Source of the DNA: Gnetum montanum
Lineage: Eukaryota > Streptophyta > Gnetopsida > Gnetales > Gnetaceae
Length of the DNA: 64,000 nt
NCBI GenBank assembly: GCA_015680685.1
Contig: MNCI01014479.1
Span: forward strand, 41,429 to 105,428
Reading direction: 5' to 3'
Shown here: piece after piece, positions 21,895 through 32,182 of the stretch
How the letters are laid out: each line of letters opens with the position of its first letter
Numbering within the stretch: position 1 is the first letter of the stretch
Translations under genes and position numbers: made by a program
Notes under the pieces: generated by a model
What the model saw: only the letters and a program-made list of their open reading frames with translations
Databases searched by the model: none
Told to the model about the DNA's origin: nothing

Positions 21895-24621
21895 ATGGCA
21901 TCAAAAGGAAAACACATGCAAGAAGGAGGACCATTTCAACAAAGGGAGAAATGACCAAGAATAGGAAGGGGCCAAGAACAAGCCCAAAAAGAACCAATTG
22001 CAACCCATGCCACCAGTCCTCTTAGGGAAGAGGTTGAAGTAGATTCCATTCATTATATTCTAGAACCACCAATAGTAATAGAACATTCCCATCAAGATGA
22101 GGCACTTTTCCAGCAAGTAAAACTTGAGGTGACCTTGAAGGAGGCCTACCTAACTCAAATCAGATCTAGGAAAGTTTAGAAGATGGTGCTTTAGGAGTTA
22201 AACTTTGGCTATTTCCTGGAGCAAGCACCTAAGGAGGTATTGAACCAACTGAAGACCTCTCCCATATGGTCAATTATCACTTTTAGCGAGGAGTGGTACA
22301 TGAGAGAGACATTCTTATTTTGGAAAAATGGACAAGTCAATTCAATAGTCAAAATCAAGGACATCTCAGTGTCCTACTCAATGTCGACCATTACTGAAGC
22401 ACTTGGGTTGCTAGAAATTGGGGTGAATTTCACAGAGATTCTAATGTAGGAAAATCCCAGCATCAAAAATAAATGTGTTTAGTAGTGCTATGGTGTTGAT
22501 CACAAGGAGTACAACGTGCTCACATCAACAGAAAAGATCTACTACAAGATTGTAGCCTCTTACCTAAACCCTACGATGAGGCTCAGTAAGATCATTGCCT
22601 TTTTTGCCCATGCATGCATTGCTCTGAGTGGGAGATTCCATGTTAAGCTTCCACAGTTGATATATCTAGAGATAGAGAATTGGTTTAAATAGAATAAGAA
22701 TAGAAGGAAGACACTCCCCTTCCCATGCCTCATCAAAAAAATTTGTCAAAGAGGAGGGATAGTCCATTATGCAAATGATGCTATTAAACATGCTTCGACC
22801 GCTAATTGGGCAAAGATGATGAAGGATAAGACCCCTGTAACAACAATTCAAGAAGAGGAACAATAGCCACCACCTTCATCTACCACTCAAACAACTATGT
22901 TAGACATTGCTGCAATAGCCCAACGGTTGCATGAATACTGAGAATGGCTCTTGAGCGAACAAGAGTAACGAGCAGGCATGAGTGATGGAGTCCCATCTAT
23001 GTATTGGCCAGCAATGAGTCACCTAACTGAGATGGCCTAAACAGTCAACCTGATGGGAGGTGGTGGATCCATTTCCTTGGCCCAACAAAGGTGGTTGTTT
23101 GGGAGGTCGAATCCTATGGATAGAGAGGTAATGGTATCTCTTGTAGAACATCATCCACTCCCAAAGATTTCTAGGAACGTCACGATCTTCTTGGTGTAGT
23201 TGGAGGAAGGCAAGGGGTAATAGTGCTGGTGATGTAGCACCAAGGGTATGAGATAGTAGCAAAGGTGATTTCTACTAGAATTTTTAAAACACTTAATGCA
23301 CCTGTGGATGTGAAAACATCCGCAAGGATCATAAGCAAAAAATTAAGTGCAACACAACATGAAGAACTATTGGACTGATTAGTGGGAACTAGGAAACCAA
23401 TTCTAGATGTCTTTGACCTTCCAAATAGTATTATTACATCCTAGTTGAAGCTACTAGAGGTAAGGGGCAAAAACATTATCTTGGAGGGGCAAATTGAAAT
23501 AGCCAAGAAGCTAAACGAAAGCTTGGCTACTGAAGTTGTTGAATTAAGAGTCCAAATTGTAAACCTTGCATTTCTCAACCTAGCATTAACAAGAGATGAA
23601 GCTCTTGAATAGCTTCACACCAGACTAAAAGGTGTTGAGGGTGTAATGGAGATGGTGGTGTTCTACCAATCCTTGGTAGAGGCTGCCCAATATAAAATTC
23701 ATAAGGCCTTGGATTTGACTTGCTAGGAGAATGTGCAACTGACTGTAGAGAACCATCACCTGCAAAATGTTGATGAGCATAAATAATAGTTGACTAACTT
23801 TATCCATCAATAGTAGTAGCAACTAGCTAGAGCAAACATAGAGCTAAAGAGATTAGCAGCTGAGAATAGAAACCTCTCCATGGAGAAAGTTCATGCCCTT
23901 TGCCAAAAGACTGCAATAGATGTAGCCACTTGGAAATTAGAGACTCTCAAATATGAGAGAGTCAAGGATCACTACAAAGACTAGGTTAGCCTACAGAAAT
24001 AAGTAAATGAAAAACATATTCAAGTGGTAAAGGCAAAGGTAAAAAAGACCCTCTAGCAACTCCAATAAGGAAGCAAATTATGACAACCCATCATTGATGG
24101 GATAGATTAGTACAATAAAGTAGAGATTCACATAAAGGAGTTGTAGATAGAAAAAAATGAAGGAATACATAGAGCTTGCTAATCATAGTTAGAATTGGAG
24201 AAGTAAGTGGCTAGCTCGTACTTGTTGTATGAGGCTAATTTCAAGCATCACAAGGATACCAAGAAAAAGCTTGTGATGACAAACACAAAACTTGAGGTTC
24301 TCAAGGGAAAATACATTGATAAGAGATCTACTGCCAAGTACTTGGCCAAAATAATGAATGACTACTAGGAGCTGCAAAATGTAGTTAAGACATTCGATGT
24401 TGAATGTAAATAATTCACTACCTAGTTTATTAATGTTAAAGAGTTGTTCCTAGTAATGCCCTATCCATGGGATATCCCCATTCCAGCCCACATTGGCAAT
24501 GCTACGTGAACTATGAATGATCTCTGGAGCAAGGAGGAGAAGATGAAGGCATTATTGGATGCCTAAAGCTAGCAAAGGTCCTTCAAAACCTCAGGAGCCT
24601 CCACTGCCTAGGATTGTATGA
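21895..24621 (+). pseudogene. Extra ORF downstream of pol (B2)
   Basis: Starts MASKGKHMQEGGPFQQ at the ATG directly after ATCATAG. Recognisable parts: a charged N-terminus; a PF20167-like domain (FSEEWYMRETFLFW, VKIKDISVSYS, LSGRFHVKLPQLIYLE, TLPFPCLIKKICQRGG; about 22200-22800); a Pro/Thr linker; a long coiled coil (GQIEIAKKLNESLATEVVEL through 24200); and a C-terminus with PYPWDIPIPAHIGNA and a KPQEPPLPRIV tail ending TGA 24619-24621. Roughly 909 codons, broken by stops and at least one frame change. Collinear with B1 and C. It lies where Athila elements carry an env-like ORF, but I see no signal peptide or membrane segment. Confidence 0.72.
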
Positions 24622-24847
24622 TCTTCTCAACCATCTTCATGCCATCAGAGGATGTGTTATCCAGTTTTAAGTAGTAATGTCATGGTGTTTAATTTTATAT
24701 CATGAACACCAAAATTTTTTGTAATGTTGTTAATTTGTACACTTGGGCACTCACTTTTGTTATGTTAGTTCGTTATATCAAAAGTTGGTCTATAATCCCA
24801 TACCTTCTTGATTTTGTAAAGGAACTTGAAAAAAAATTTCATTCAGT

Positions 24848-24857
24848 TGTGGAAGTA
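24848..24857 (+). other. Polypurine tract of B2 (decayed)
   Basis: TGTGGAAGTA precedes the 3' LTR; B1 has CATGGGGGTA here. Confidence 0.7.
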
Positions 24858-26968
24858 TGATGAAGTGTTAAAGTGTCACGTTGATGGGCCCTTATTAACA
24901 TGGCCTCATTGATGGGCCTCCATTGATGCAACCTTGTCTCTATGGTGTTGCCTCATCAACGTAGCATTTACTGCATCTATGAGGCCTTGTCAATGTAGCT
25001 CCATAGTAAAGTCTATAAATATGCTCTCACTATCCATGTTTAGGGGGAGTTAAGTGATAGTTGTAGTAGATCTCTTGTAAGTTTATCATTTGAGACTTAT
25101 AATATTTCTCTGAGTGCCTGCAGTGAGAGTCATAAAGTGTACAGATCCTTATGTAAGCACTACTGTACCTGAACACACTAGTGTGAATGGTAATAAAGAT
25201 GCGCCTTTTTATCAAACCTTATAGCACTTAGAATAGATTAATGATTTATTTATGTAATTACTATTTCCCCTTTCCCAAGTAGCAACTAGGAAACTTGTGA
25301 TGGCAGCAGTACCTGTAGTAGCTATGGGAATAGGGCACCAGCCTCTCTCTTACATTGGGGGCTAGCCTCTCTCTCACATTTGGGGCCAACCTCTCTCTCA
25401 TTAGGGTCCAACCTCTCCTCTCTTTGATGATGCACATGACAGACAGAACGACTGTGCACCAAGAAACAAAGGCTAGGAATGACATGTTTATAGCATGCAA
25501 AGTAAACAATAGTGAAATCTCTCTCTCTCTCTCCTTCCTTCCCTTATAAATGACAATTGATAGAGCCATGAACTGCATAAAGGCTTATAGTAGTGTGTAG
25601 CAATAATAGGCAGCATAGTCAACAATAGAGTGGGTCTCTTAGCCTCCCCTCACTCCTATAGTCACGTTAGTAGATAGTGCAGGTGCATGACGATAGTTAG
25701 CAATTGTAGCAGGGTTCTCTCTTCCTTCTCTCTTCAACAATAGTAGTGTGTTCCTCAGGTGACTACGTAGCATACATTAGGAGCTTTAGATGGTAGTAAT
25801 GTTGCAGGTGTTAGAAGTTGCAGGGCATGTGAGGTTCTATTTTTCCTCCCTCCCAATGGTGGTCAGTAGTTGCATGACTCATGGTAGTCAGCAGGAAATA
25901 TAGACAACATGTGGTGAACAATGGTGTGTGCAGCAAGCTCTTATGGGATTGATGTTAGCAACTACAGTATGTGGTCTCTCTCCCACCAATAGAGGCCAAG
26001 GGGTGGCAGTGTTCTTGTAGTAGGAATGACCTCTCTCTCCCTCCTAGTGACAGTGGCATGCGTAGATGATGGCAAATAGTGTGGCAATGGTATACACATC
26101 AACTATATGGTGAATAGTAATGGAATAGATCTATCTCTCTCTACCTCTCTGGCAGTGGTCAAGGTCTTCCTACTCAGCAGTGGGCACCACCGGCTACAGC
26201 ATCAGGGACCATGGAAAAGTTTAAATTTTCTAGTTACCTATTGTATTTTCATGAAGTCTTGAAGTTTTAGATAGTTATCCAATTTAAAATATTTTTTCAT
26301 CTTTACTTTTTAAATGTCACATAGCCCTCTCCAGTTGAGACTATTCCTAGGTTTCCATACCCATATGGAAGGTGCCCTACACAATAGTATCCTCAAACGA
26401 GTTTTTTTCCCTGGTGTTGGTGAGTCCAAAATTTATGCATCAATAATTAATTATGCAATTACTTAAGCTAAATTAGACTTCAAGTGATTAGTTAATTAAT
26501 TAAAAAAAATAGATTAAACACATAAGTACAATCGCTTCGAGCGTAAACATGTATTTACTTGGTAATCCCAACAACGTTATTGCTTAGTTCTCCTAGTAGC
26601 ATAAGCATTTGGTAATCCCAGTAGTGGATACGTGGGTTCAAGACATGTATGAAAAGTGGGACTAGATGCTTATGTTAGGACTAGTTAGAGATTAGTTAAT
26701 TAGTTATTAAATTACCTTAGTTCTTTATTTTAATCACTAAGAACATAAAACATAAAATAATAAAAGTCAGATGCCTTGATTACACTTGACCATACCTTTG
26801 TACATCACAAGTGTAATTGGGAAGATAACGAATGACTATTAGGGTATAGTTTACTTCCTAGGAGACGAGTGTACTAGAAAACATACAATTCACAAAATTT
26901 GATCGAATTGTGAATGAATGCTTCATGATTCATATGGTTAAGTGTAGGGGTACCTTGACCACTCATCA
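24858..26968 (+). repeat. 3' LTR of B2, enlarged by insertion D2
   Basis: Starts TGATGAAG and ends CTCATCA. It matches the 5' LTR on both sides of D2 (25262-26450). TATAAATA is at 25014-25021 and AATAAAGATG near 25193. Confidence 0.88.
25262..26450 (-). mobile_element. Unclassified GA-rich insertion D2
   Basis: Absent from the 5' LTR of B2. Its minus strand begins TTGATGCATAAATTTTGG and follows D1 for about 250 bp (ACCAACACC, CCTAGGAATA, GAGGGCTATGTGACAT). It then becomes (GA)n and GCTACTGC-rich. TTATGYAATTAC flanks both sides, but the intact 5' LTR already has two near copies 19 bp apart, so this is not proof of a target duplication. No coding domain recognised; the longer reading frames here look like low-complexity artefacts. 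Confidence 0.65.
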
Positions 26969-28539
26969 CTCATGCATCTCTTTTTTGGAGTGATGTATCT
27001 CTATTATACCTTTTAGCTTATTCCCTCTTTTTTAGCTCACCTTCCTCCTTTACCACTTAATCAATTAGTCTTTAGATGTGACTGGCAGTCATTTTTGATA
27101 ACTTGCCTTGGGCATAAATCCTAAGAGTCTCTTTGGTTTTGCTCTATAGCCCATCTACAATATGCCTAAGCTATTCCCTTGGTGAAAATCCATGGCCTAG
27201 GTATCTGTGCAACAGTGAATAGTATCCACCCATTTTTGCATCAAGGGTTTCATGGGTCTCTTGCTTTCATCCTTGTATTTGTTTTTTTAAGTTGGGCACT
27301 TGTGAATAGGTTTGATATTTATCATTGAAGAGTTCAAGCATGGTACTCTAGCTTCTTATTGATTCAAGTTATAGTGACCTGTACCAAATGTCTACCTCCT
27401 TCACAAGTGTTCTAAAAAAGAGCTTCAACTTTTGCCAATCACTTTCGATATTTTGTAGGGCGTAGGCATCATGGAAATCTTGAAGCTGATGTTGTGGATC
27501 AAATTATAGCCACCTTCAAATCTCAACATGTTTTTCATATATCTAGCTATTTGAGTCAGCTCTCCCTCATGTACCTAGTTGGGATGTGAATGGATTCCTA
27601 GATGTTGATCAAAATATAGGTTTCCATCAAGGGTTCATTATGTTAATCAGGTTCGTGTTTTCTGTTGTAGTGGAATCTCCTTCTATGCTCATGCCTTTCC
27701 TGATCCTCTCTTCAACCTCTATGTCTTCTTTGTTTGTACTCTTCATCTTCTAAATCATAATGTCTTGAATATTGGTCATGATGATCATGAGTCCTTCTTT
27801 CTTCCCTATCATAATCTCTGTACCTTGGCCACCTCCTATTAGAGTCCTTTGATGATTGTAAGGATGAGGATGAGGATGAATTTGTAGGAAAATGATGTTG
27901 GCTTGTTCTCCTTTCATCACTCCTATATTCGTCTTTGTGGGATCTAGCAGATACTCTTAGCCTTGAGTTCTGCTTATATCTTGAGTTGATTACCTTTCTC
28001 TTAGGTGTCTCTACTAGGGTAGACTACATTTGAACTTTGATAGATTCTTTCAATCTAATGATAGGTGTTTTTGAAGGCTCTTCATGATCCTGGTGGAGTT
28101 GTTCTACGATGAATGTATCGACATCAAGTTCCTCTAAGACAATACAAGTGTTGACCTGCTTCCCTTTGTTGTGTACATGTTTGACTTCCATGGCAGCATC
28201 TCTCCTCATCTGCTCTTTTGTGGGTTCATAGGACCTAGTCATGTGCTTAGTCACATGGTACCCTTTCTGGATTTGGTTCGAATTCATTCCCCTTAAGGCA
28301 ATTTGAAGCATGGTGAATGTTGCATGTTTTGGAGGTAGGACAATGTTGCCTTGTATATTTCTCCACCTCATTTGACTATCCTAATGGAAGATGAAAGTGA
28401 AATTTGGATGATAAGGATTAATGTGAGCATAAGTGATTCTTGTTTGCATTGGCATCCCCCATTTTTCTTCATTGCTGATTCTGTCATTGCTCCTCCTTAT
28501 CTCTTTGGTAGGTGGTGATGTATCTTTGTTTGAGATCAT
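26969..28539 (-). pseudogene. gag N-terminal part (C)
   Basis: Minus strand from the ATG at 28539-28537 (MISNKDTSPPTKEIRRS) to the B2 junction. Clear parts: NPYHPNFTFIFH, SQMRWRNIQGNIVLPPKH (as A2 MQWRDLFGNIVLPLDR), a Lys/Arg/His/Asp-rich linker (about 27700-28000), the gag domain, and YNRDTSLQKRD at the breakpoint. One long frame survives at 28024-28371. Stops elsewhere. Confidence 0.82.
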
Positions 28540-28668
28540 GTTTGAGATTTAAGATGTTGGTTAAGTGTGCGTAACTTGTTTGGTGCTATTAAAAAGATTA
28601 AGATTAAGACTTTGGGTTTTTGATACAACAAACTTTGGAAAATTAATTACTAAGCATACACTGACTTA

Positions 28669-28687
28669 TCCCTTATACAAATGCCAA
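28669..28687 (-). other. Decayed PBS of C
   Basis: Minus-strand TTGGCATTTGTATAAGGGA, immediately after the LTR end CTCATCA. It keeps TTGGC and GGGA of the tRNA-Asp type site. Confidence 0.6.
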
Positions 28688-29542
28688 TGATGAGTGGTGG
28701 AGTAGTCCAACACCCAACCATATGAGATACGAGTGTTCATGCATAACCCAGTCAAATTTCGTGGACAAGCCAATGTGGTTATGCCAATAATTACTTAAAG
28801 TTGGAAATTGTTGTCTTCCCACATGGAACTAGTATAATCGATGCATATGGTTTATCTCTTAGTGAGGTGTATGATATATTGATGTTGGTAGGCCATAACT
28901 CCTAACTATGATGGTGAAGTGAGAAAATGGTTCTAAGTCTAAAGAAAATGGTAAAATAATCTACTGTATCGTAGAGCAATGAGTAATCATTCCTGGCTTG
29001 TTGTACATGTCTTGGGCTCATGTAATTGTTACTGGGATTACCAAGTAAGTTCACTATTGAGAAAATTAAGTGAAACCACTACTAGATTACCAAACAATCA
29101 CATTTAATGCTTGAAACCAGTCATACTCATTTCATTTTACTATGAATAAGGAAAGTAAAGTACTTAGAAATGTAATTGATTAAACTAGGAAAATAGTAAG
29201 AGTTATGCTAAGTAAACAATAAAGCTAAGTGTATGTTGTAATGATGAAAATAGTCTCGATCTTTATTTCTGTCATGAACTGTGCCCAAGTACACTTCACT
29301 CGAATAAAGACTCTAGACAACTGCTCAACATCACATGGCAGACATTCACTCTATTGCTGAACTACGAAAACAAATTGCAAAAGTCTACCTACAGTTGGAA
29401 TGAAAGTTGTTTGGATCATGTGCTCAAGTGTTGTATTTATAGGCCTGCACATGTCTGTGATATTAAATATTTGACATCGTAGCTTGTGCCCGGATCGATG
29501 ATTCGATATTATAGCTCCGATATCGTAAAACTTGATTTATCA
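28688..29542 (-). repeat. 5' LTR of C
   Basis: 855 bp, minus strand TGATAAATCAAG...CCACTCATCA. U3 holds ACGATATCGG, ATAATATCGA and ACGATGTCAA. A TATA box TATAAATAC is at 29441-29433, and AATAAAGA lies further on (about 29255-29265). U5 has two GGTAATCY-AGTA motifs. Confidence 0.87.
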
Positions 29543-30879
29543 ATAAAGCATTTATAAAACAATTTAAATATTATATATGAAATAAGAATCAAAATGTTAT
29601 TGAATTTATAAATCCAAATTAAGCTCTGGAATATATATAATAAAGCTACTCTTATTGATTAAAACAGGTTTGTTTGGTTTCATTTTCCCATGTTCCAAGC
29701 GCTTAAACACCACGGTTACTTTTATTTTAAATCTTCTNAACCCGGGGACGTGATAGAGAAAAATTTAAATATATTAGTTTTTTAAAAAATTAAATCTCAT
29801 ATATCGTAAAAATACATTGTAAAATATAGAACAATGTAAATCCAAATTATTGTTACTGCTTAAAAATTGCACAGAAGAATATTGCAATATCACCATTAAA
29901 TTGAAGCAAGAAAATTTGCAAAGGTATGGAGGGCATTGAATCCATTTCCTTACTCAGGAAACATATAATTTCTGCAATAACCAAAATGACAGCAATAAAA
30001 TGAAACCCCTTTGTTACTCAATCCAATATTTCCAAAAATGAAATTAAGTCTCAAGCTTCAACCAAATTTATAACAAATCAGGTCTGCTAGTACTTTTGTT
30101 CAACAACTTCTTGTAAGTATCACCCTAGGGACTACCTTGTGAGTAGCGCCATAGGGCAACATTGAAGAAGACAGCATTAAAAAAAGACACAACTTAACTA
30201 AACTAGGCACAGCCAGGAACTCACCTCACCTTCAATGATTGAAAACCTTTCAGACGCTAGAAAATTGGCATTAGTCATGGAAAAATCAGCACTAGTCATG
30301 ATGAAGGGGAAAGTAAAAACAGAGCACCATGAGCTTGCATATGGTCATTGGCCATGTGCTGGTGGGCTTCGTTGCTTTATAAGCAGACAGATTTTTAAAT
30401 AGTTGAACAAGCATCCATCCATCGTCATGTTCATGACCCATGACGATGACCCTGTTTTGAACAGATGACCCTGTTTTTCAGCAGATATATGAGAAAAAGA
30501 GCAAAAACCAGCAATGAACAATAAACACGCGTGAATGTGTGAGTCATGGCGGAACCTTTGACGCTCCCAAACCCAAAGGCAGGCGAATCCATGCAAATGC
30601 AATGTTTTCCTCGCAGGCCCCTTCCAAAACTTGATTTCCGTATGACCCATACCTGCCCTTTCGGCCTTCGGTTACCATAATGTTTGTTTATTTATTCGTA
30701 CTCCCTTGTTTTCTGTGGTCCGTCACATTCCGATGCCATGAATCTTGATTGCTTGCTTGCCACTTAACAATNCCGTACAGAAGCGTATTAAATTCGCAAT
30801 GGGTACGTATTTCATAATTTCCAATAAAATTTTGTCTGGATTTGTANTTTGTCCGGAATCGCGAATCTCCGGCGCATAG
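29543..30879. other. Non-element stretch, no supported gene
   Basis: AT-rich sequence outside the LTR elements. A minus-strand reading of 101 codons at 30345-30650 has no recognisable domain. Single Ns at 29738, 30772 and 30847 mark low-confidence bases. 66 bp before the first N (29672-29737) recur exactly at 30880-30945. Confidence 0.5.
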
Positions 30880-30945
30880 GTTTGGTTTCATTTTCCCATG
30901 TTCCAAGCGCTTAAACACCACGGTTACTTTTATTTTAAATCTTCT
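29672..30945. repeat. 66-bp direct repeat pair (29672-29737 and 30880-30945)
   Basis: Identical over 66 bp from GTTTGGTTTCATTTTCCC to AAATCTTCT. The first copy ends exactly at the N at 29738. Possibly a misjoined contig end whose true neighbour is at 30946. Confidence 0.7.
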
Positions 30946-31329
30946 CGCAATCTCAATGCCAGGGAAAGAAAGCTGATCGTGACATTAACTTAGGTGCAAA
31001 GGTTAGCACTAATGCAAAGCAAAGTGGTCCAGCGTAGGAAAGCGTACCTAAAAGACGGAATAAATCATGAATTGAGTGGACGTTAAAATGGCACCACTAA
31101 CACTGTCCCCAGAATAAAGCAAAGGTAAGGTATTTCCAAGATGCTCAGTGCTCGCTGGCGGAGCGCATAAGTAAAGGTTGTATTTTTTTTTTGACGTGCA
31201 GGCAAGACGAAACGCCATAACGGTTAACGTAAAGGTAATGTCACTGTAGTTACTGCTGTTTCGGCATCCCCATTACGTTATGTTACTACTGCATTTCGTC
31301 CCTGAACATGCCATATCTATCATTCTCGG

Positions 31330-31728
31330 AACGTCGTCAGTGAACACGCCATATCTGTCATTCTCGGAACGTTAAGATATGCACTCCAAGCATATCTCCA
31401 TCTGCAAGTTTGCTATTAGCCCAGCGATAAACGTTAAGGTATGCAGTCCAAGCATATCTCCATTTGCAAGTTTGTTTAAATGTGCTATTAGCCCAGCGAT
31501 TCTCATAGCACAGATCCATTTGCTTATATAAATGTGCTATTAGCCTAGCACTTCTCATAGCACAGATAGATTGTTTCTTCAGACTTTCTTCCGCCATATC
31601 TGTCATTCTCGGAACATAAGGTATGCAGTCCAAGCATCTCTTCATCTGCAAGTTTATATACATGTGCTATTAGCCTAGCTATTCTCATAGCGCAGATCAA
31701 TTGTTTCTTCAGAGCTTCTTAAGTTTGC
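31330..31728 (+). repeat. Composite local repeat
   Basis: Blocks CCATATCTGTCATTCTCGG, GTATGCAGTCCAAGCAT, CATCTGCAAGTTT, GTGCTATTAGCC and TTCTCATAGC recur two to four times in the same order, with partial copies. A unit of roughly 130-250 bp was duplicated and then internally rearranged. It lies in a CpG-retaining stretch upstream of the VWA ORF. Confidence 0.75.
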
Positions 31729-31982
31729 TGTGGTGCTTATACGGTAGCCTCTTCCCTTTGCTTTTCAGTTGCACAGCAATTTCGTTTTACAAAATATTAA
31801 CGATTCCTTGTTATGTGTTTGCCTGTTTCATATCTGATTTTATTGTTTCTTATTTGTATTTGACACTTTTTTTAATTCTTGTAAGTGAATTGGAATGATT
31901 TAGTATCTAGTTTCATTTATTGATTTGTTCCATTTTCATATTTCTTTTATATATCTGATATCATAGGCATTTCCTGTCCGTG

Positions 31983-32135
31983 TTTTGCTTCTTTTAAAAG
32001 ATGGAATACAATGGTTGCCATTTTGCCTTAGTTTTTTGCTTCTTTTAAAAGATGGAATACAATGGTTGCCATTTTGCCTTAGTTTTTTGCTTCTTTTAAA
32101 AGATGGAATACAATGGTTGCCATTTTGCCTTAGTT
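31983..32135 (+). repeat. 51-bp tandem repeat, three identical copies
   Basis: Starts TTTTGCTTCTTTTAAAAG. The copies at 31983, 32034 and 32085 are identical. Because 51 is a multiple of three, one frame gives a 17-residue repeat (LLLKDGIQWLPFCLSFL), but nothing else supports coding. Confidence 0.92.
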
Positions 32136-32182
32136 TTGGTCTAAATGTTCAGAAGGCTATTCCAGCCTGTTGGTACTGTTAA

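Larger units (their letters stand above)
11170..26968 (+). mobile_element. Ty3/gypsy element B2 with two D insertions
   Basis: 5' LTR 11170-12117, PBS, gag, PR, RT, RH, IN, spacer, extra ORF 21895-24621, PPT, 3' LTR 24858-26968. Net of D1 and D2 it is about 13.2 kb, like B1. It lies in the C gag: minus-strand gag reads up to KRD at 26969 and resumes FFDTQEE at 11169. No clean 5-bp target duplication is visible. The reading frames carry many stops. Confidence 0.88.
3996..29542 (-). mobile_element. Ty3/gypsy element C, interrupted by B2 and A1
   Basis: Reads right to left: 5' LTR 29542-28688, gag 28539-26969, break by B2 (11170-26968), rest of gag 11169 to about 10380, protease about 9954-9619, end of pol near 9297, spacer, extra ORF 7172-4415, PPT, and a 3' LTR piece 4242-3996. 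RT, RH and IN are missing: protease is followed within about 0.3 kb by the end-of-pol tract. Both insertions split it, so C is the oldest element in this half. The rest of its 3' LTR is expected left of the window. Confidence 0.85.

Noticed and set aside
25250-26462. 12-bp target-site duplication TTATGYAATTAC around D2
   Set aside because: The uninterrupted 5' LTR of B2 already contains two near copies 19 bp apart (about 11570-11595), so the repeat predates the insertion.
30345-30650. 101-codon minus-strand frame
   Set aside because: No recognisable domain or codon bias, and near low-quality bases; length is within chance for this region.
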